Both the position numbers and the translations under genes were made by a program. From the NCBI GenBank assembly GCA_964521715.1, contig CAZFSS010000039.1:1-26206 (forward strand): a stretch of 26,206 nucleotides of DNA. The letters are read 5' to 3'. This document shows positions 23,642-26,206 of this stretch, piece by piece (positions within the stretch are counted from its first letter, which is position 1; every line of letters begins with the position of its first letter). The notes under the pieces were generated by a model, which worked only from the letters and a program-made list of their open reading frames with translations, was not told the DNA's origin and did no database searches. The stretch is from DAOVRD01 sp964521715 (GTDB lineage: Bacteria; Planctomycetota; Brocadiia; SM23-32).

Positions 23642-25141
23642 TCAGCTCATCCTTTTCCAGATGGGCACGGGGTGCTCGGCGGCCGCTCCGCCCAGTACGA
23701 TGGGCTCGATGCCGGCGATCTCGCACGCCGTCACCAGCGCCCGCACGCTGTCGCCCGGCACGCCCTGCACGTGGTTGCACGGAAAGACGCTCAGGAACTC
23801 GTCGAACGAGCAGTCCAGCTTCGCCCACACGTGCGGCCAGGTGGGGTCGGTCTGGGCGGCCAGCTTCTGCGTCTCCTTGCGGGGCAGGTCCAGCGACTCG
23901 CCGCGCACGATGACCATGTAGGGCTTCTCGTCCCAGAGGCCGATCCGGGCGAACGTCATCGGGCCGGGCGCGGCGTCGAACTCGACCGACGCGCCGCCGG
24001 CCTTGAAGTAGAACTCCAGCGCCGGGTGGAGCGTGATCTTGCTGAAGTTCTCCTCCGCCTGGAAGCTCTGTGCCGCGTACCAGCTCGCGTGGTTGCCGCT
24101 GTTGCACCAGTCCCACATGTCGCGGTCCGGGTGGTAGAGGCGCACGTCCATGAACAGCGTGGGCAGCCCACCGGTCATGTACTTCATGAGCTGCATCGTG
24201 ACGGCGGCGTCCGCGTCGGCCTCGGTCGAGCAGACGACGGACTCCTTCGGCCCGTTCCAGTCGTAGGGGTCGTTCATCAGCATCTCGGCCACGTCCCCGA
24301 GGCAGACGTGCTCGGTCAGCTCGCGCTGGCCCTTCAGGCCGCAGAAGTCGAACCCCTTGTCCTGGTTGACCAGGTTCATGGCGCAGTAGAGGCGCAGCTG
24401 CGTCTTCAGGGTCTGGGGCGTGAGCATCTTGCCGTCGTACTTGATGCGGTTGCCCAGCATGCCTTCCAGCCAGGCGAGGCCCTTCTCGACCTCGGCCTCG
24501 TCCACCTCGTTCTCCATGACCTTCACGAGCCAGAGCTGGTCGATCTGGCGGGCGGTCGTGCCCAGGCACTTGAGCATGGCGGTCAGGTGCCAGTAGCCGG
24601 TCTCCATGCCCATCGAGTGGCCGCCGTAGAGGCCGTAGACCTCGTTGCGGATGGTGGTGACGGCCTGGGCGGCGCGGAGCCAGTCGGTCACCTGGGCCTG
24701 GACGTCGTCGGAGTTCATGTCCCCGACGATGCGGTGGGTGCGCACGCCGGCCTGGCGCAGGGCGCCGTCGGTGGCCAGCAGGCCGACGTTGCCGGGGAAC
24801 TTGCCGTTGTTGTTCGACAGGCTCAGGATTGGCACGTCGCGGCCGACGGTGTTGACCAGCGGCCATACCAGGAAGGGGAAGTTCCACACGTTGTAGCACA
24901 TGACGAGCGAGCGGCACGCGGCGCGGCGGAGCTCCTCGCCGACCTGCTGGGCGACGCGGGTGCCCGTCACAATTTGGCTGGCGACGACGACTTCGGGAGC
25001 CGAGCCGTCGACGTTGGTGAGCTTCTTTCGGATGACGTCCGCCCACTGCTTGACGACGCGCGTGTTCTCGGGGTTATTCTTACGCCAGACGTGCTCGCGC
25101 TCGTCGTTGAGCATGGCGATGCCGATGGGGGTGCACTTCAT
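23642..25141 (-). CDS. L-fucose isomerase-like sugar isomerase
   Basis: This 499-residue cytoplasmic enzyme is of the fucose/arabinose isomerase superfamily, shorter than E. coli FucI (591 residues). The likely metal ligands are Glu307 (CSTEADADA), Asp332 (LFMDVRLYH) and His457 (FPCNHVQGVPG), matching E. coli Glu337, Asp361 and His528 in order and rough spacing. VYGLYGGHSMGMETG (168-182) is typical of this family. The start at 25141 (MKCTPIGIAML) follows GGGAGG by about 7 bases. It would convert an aldose to a ketose (for example fucose to fuculose), but the substrate is not fixed by sequence. No fuculokinase or aldolase is in the window. It diverges from the PTS/ATPase genes. Confidence 0.85.
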   Translation of the reverse strand: MKCTPIGIAMLNDEREHVWRKNNPENTRVVKQWADVIRKKLTNVDGSAPEVVVASQIVTGTRVAQQVGEELRRAACRSLVMCYNVWNFPFLVWPLVNTVGRDVPILSLSNNNGKFPGNVGLLATDGALRQAGVRTHRIVGDMNSDDVQAQVTDWLRAAQAVTTIRNEVYGLYGGHSMGMETGYWHLTAMLKCLGTTARQIDQLWLVKVMENEVDEAEVEKGLAWLEGMLGNRIKYDGKMLTPQTLKTQLRLYCAMNLVNQDKGFDFCGLKGQRELTEHVCLGDVAEMLMNDPYDWNGPKESVVCSTEADADAAVTMQLMKYMTGGLPTLFMDVRLYHPDRDMWDWCNSGNHASWYAAQSFQAEENFSKITLHPALEFYFKAGGASVEFDAAPGPMTFARIGLWDEKPYMVIVRGESLDLPRKETQKLAAQTDPTWPHVWAKLDCSFDEFLSVFPCNHVQGVPGDSVRALVTACEIAGIEPIVLGGAAAEHPVPIWKRMS

Positions 25142-25189
25142 TCTGGGCCTCCCTGAGTGGATGTGGCTGGTTGGCTGCCGGACACGCCC

Positions 25190-25220
25190 TATATATGCCC
25201 GGTCGGGGCGGGAGGTGCAA
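25190..25220 (-). promoter_or_regulatory. Possible promoter of the fucose-isomerase-like gene
   Basis: On the - strand TTGCAC (25220-25215) and TATATA (25195-25190) are separated by 19 bases, longer than ideal. The predicted leader is about 40 bases and includes the ribosome binding site GGGAGG. This is the best candidate in the divergent gap but is weak. Confidence 0.35.
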
Positions 25221-25287
25221 ATGCATTCCGTCGCTGCCGAAGCGGCCGCGTCGCGGGATTCGGCCCGGAACGGCCCCTGCGGGGCAG

Positions 25288-25316
25288 TTGACATGGGGGC
25301 GCCGTCGGCGTATATT
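25288..25316 (+). promoter_or_regulatory. Strong sigma70-type promoter of the EIIA/ATPase operon
   Basis: TTGACA (25288-25293), a 17-base spacer and TATATT (25311-25316) make a near-consensus promoter. It points to the PTS EIIA gene, whose ATG lies 55 bases downstream of the -10 box. Confidence 0.75.
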
Positions 25317-25371
25317 ACCCGAAATACCCTTCCGAGGCCTCCCTTCCTGTTCTTCTGGCGGGCACACCCAA

Positions 25372-25833
25372 ATGGACCTGTCGTCCCTCATCTCGAAAGA
25401 CACGGTGAAGGTCCCCCTCGAGGCTTTCGATAAGGAGGAGGCCATCGCCGAGCTGGTTGAAGTCCTGGTAAGGGCCGGGAAGGTCAATAACCGCGAGGAG
25501 ATGCTCCAGGCCCTCTACGGGCGCGAGCAGAAGGGCAGCACCGGCATCGGCGGCGGCGTGGCCGTCCCCCACGCCAAGCACCCGGACCTGGCGGGCGTCG
25601 CCGTGGCCGCGGGCGTCAGCCCCGACGGCATCGAGTTCGACGCTGCCGACGGAGAGCCCGTCCACCTGGTCTTCCTGGTGGTGGCCGAGTCGAATAACCC
25701 CGGCCCCAACGTGGAAGTGCTGGCCGACATCGGCAACCTGATGCAGGTGCCCGGCCTCTACGAGGCGATGGTGGGCGCGCGGGACGCCGAGGAGCTGGTC
25801 CAGACCTTCCAGAAGGCGATGGTGGAGCAGTGA
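25372..25833 (+). CDS. PTS EIIA domain protein (fructose/nitrogen type)
   Basis: This is a stand-alone 153-residue EIIA domain. The phosphorylated histidine is His67 in GGVAVPHAKHP, within the family context STGIGGGVAVPHAK. It continues VHLVFLVVAESNNPGPNVEVLADIGNL, as in PtsN and fructose EIIA proteins. It is cytoplasmic. No EIIB or EIIC gene is nearby, so a regulatory role of the PtsN kind is more likely than sugar uptake. No clear ribosome binding site precedes the ATG at 25372. Its stop overlaps the next start (GTGA), tying it to the V/A-ATPase-like gene that follows. This suggests regulation of, or co-regulation with, ion transport; that link is inference. Confidence 0.9.
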   Translation: MDLSSLISKDTVKVPLEAFDKEEAIAELVEVLVRAGKVNNREEMLQALYGREQKGSTGIGGGVAVPHAKHPDLAGVAVAAGVSPDGIEFDAADGEPVHLVFLVVAESNNPGPNVEVLADIGNLMQVPGLYEAMVGARDAEELVQTFQKAMVEQ

Positions 25834-26156
25834 GCGACGTCATCGAAAGGCTGCTCGAAGTCGAGAGGCAGGCCCGCCGCATCATTGCCGACGCCGAGCA
25901 GAAGGCGGACGAGACCGTCAGCCAGGCCCGCGAGGAGGCCCGCCGCATCGTCGCCGACTCCCGCGAGGAAGCCCGCCGCGACGCCGACGAGCTTCTCCAG
26001 CGCGAGGTCCGCGCCCTCCAGGAACGCAAGAGCGAGCGCATCGCCGAAGAGAGCGGGAAGCTCGCCTCTCCCGACAGCGTCAGCCCGGAGAAGCTGAAGG
26101 AGGCCGTCGAGTTCGTCGTCAACGTCATTGCGTACGGCCAAGAGGGGCAAGACTAA
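25830..26156 (+). CDS. V/A-type ATPase subunit H/G-like coiled-coil protein
   Basis: This 108-residue protein is almost all amphipathic helix (VIERLLEVERQARRIIADAE, then repeated A/R/E-rich heptads to about residue 75). That is the pattern of the peripheral-stalk subunit H (AhaH) or G of V/A-type ATPases. It then ends in a short segment, PEKLKEAVEFVVNVIAYG. The GTG at 25830 overlaps the EIIA stop, so translation is coupled. In many bacteria this gene opens the ATPase operon (followed by subunits I and K), but no further subunit is inside the window. A generic coiled-coil protein cannot be excluded. The last 50 bases of the window show no gene I can support. Confidence 0.65.
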   Translation: MSDVIERLLEVERQARRIIADAEQKADETVSQAREEARRIVADSREEARRDADELLQREVRALQERKSERIAEESGKLASPDSVSPEKLKEAVEFVVNVIAYGQEGQD

Positions 26157-26206
26157 GAGCCTCTAACAGAATGCCGCGTGAGCCGCGTTGCGCTTCCGGC
26201 CGGATG

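Noticed and set aside
21674..25156. A 1160-codon open frame on the + strand
   Set aside because: It is the antisense shadow of the kinase and isomerase genes in GC-rich DNA. Its composition is rich in Arg, His, Gln and Val, with no domains.

Overview
The window is GC-rich and densely coded, from a Gram-negative-type bacterium. I infer an anaerobic member of the Planctomycetota or a neighbouring PVC-like lineage. The grounds are the mix of a 7TM-HD phosphohydrolase, PhoH, Kdo/WaaP-type lipopolysaccharide kinases, an L-fucose-isomerase-like enzyme, and a PTS EIIA gene overlapping what looks like the first gene of a V/A-type ATPase operon. This is an inference from gene content; there is no rRNA marker here and no tRNA that I can see.

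Left block, + strand, 75-12119: metal and arsenic handling. A 46-residue Cys-rich protein precedes a two-gene ABC-2 exporter and an ArsR repressor. A second ArsR then precedes a run of five genes (3165-7330): a PF03773/ArsP-like permease, a PF04060 Fe-S protein, a MTH895-type mini-thioredoxin, a membrane-anchored SurA-like/thioredoxin fusion and a CcdA-type electron transporter. This looks like an efflux pump wired to a thiol redox relay across the inner membrane. An ArnT-like glycosyltransferase follows. Then comes a compact arsenic operon: arsR, thioredoxin-coupled arsC, arsM and an ACR3 pump. Arsenate can be reduced by ArsC; arsenite can leave through ACR3 or be methylated by ArsM, and methylated arsenic could leave through the ArsP-like permease. 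Two of the ArsR genes and the permease carry related 16-bp operators (TTsG....-TGGCsAA) lying on or next to their promoter elements.

Junction, 11994-13805: a perfect 300-bp direct repeat, made of the last 41 codons of acr3, the intergenic gap and the end of recO, flanks about 1.2 kb of foreign material. That material holds the tail of a TaqI-like restriction-methyltransferase, an intact 178-residue protein of unknown function and decayed sequence. It reads as an insertion by homologous recombination, or as a metagenome assembly join that needs checking.

Right block, - strand, 25141 down to 13665: housekeeping genes. A promoter at 21630-21658 drives purA, uppS, cdsA, phoH, a PgpH-like 7TM-HD protein, ybeY and recO, in that order, with short gaps or overlaps and a leader of roughly 270 nt before purA. 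Upstream lie a protein with two WaaP-type kinase domains and the fucose-isomerase-like enzyme. At the right edge, + strand, a strong promoter (25288-25316) drives a PTS EIIA gene overlapping a coiled-coil V/A-ATPase H-type subunit gene; the rest of that operon lies outside the window.
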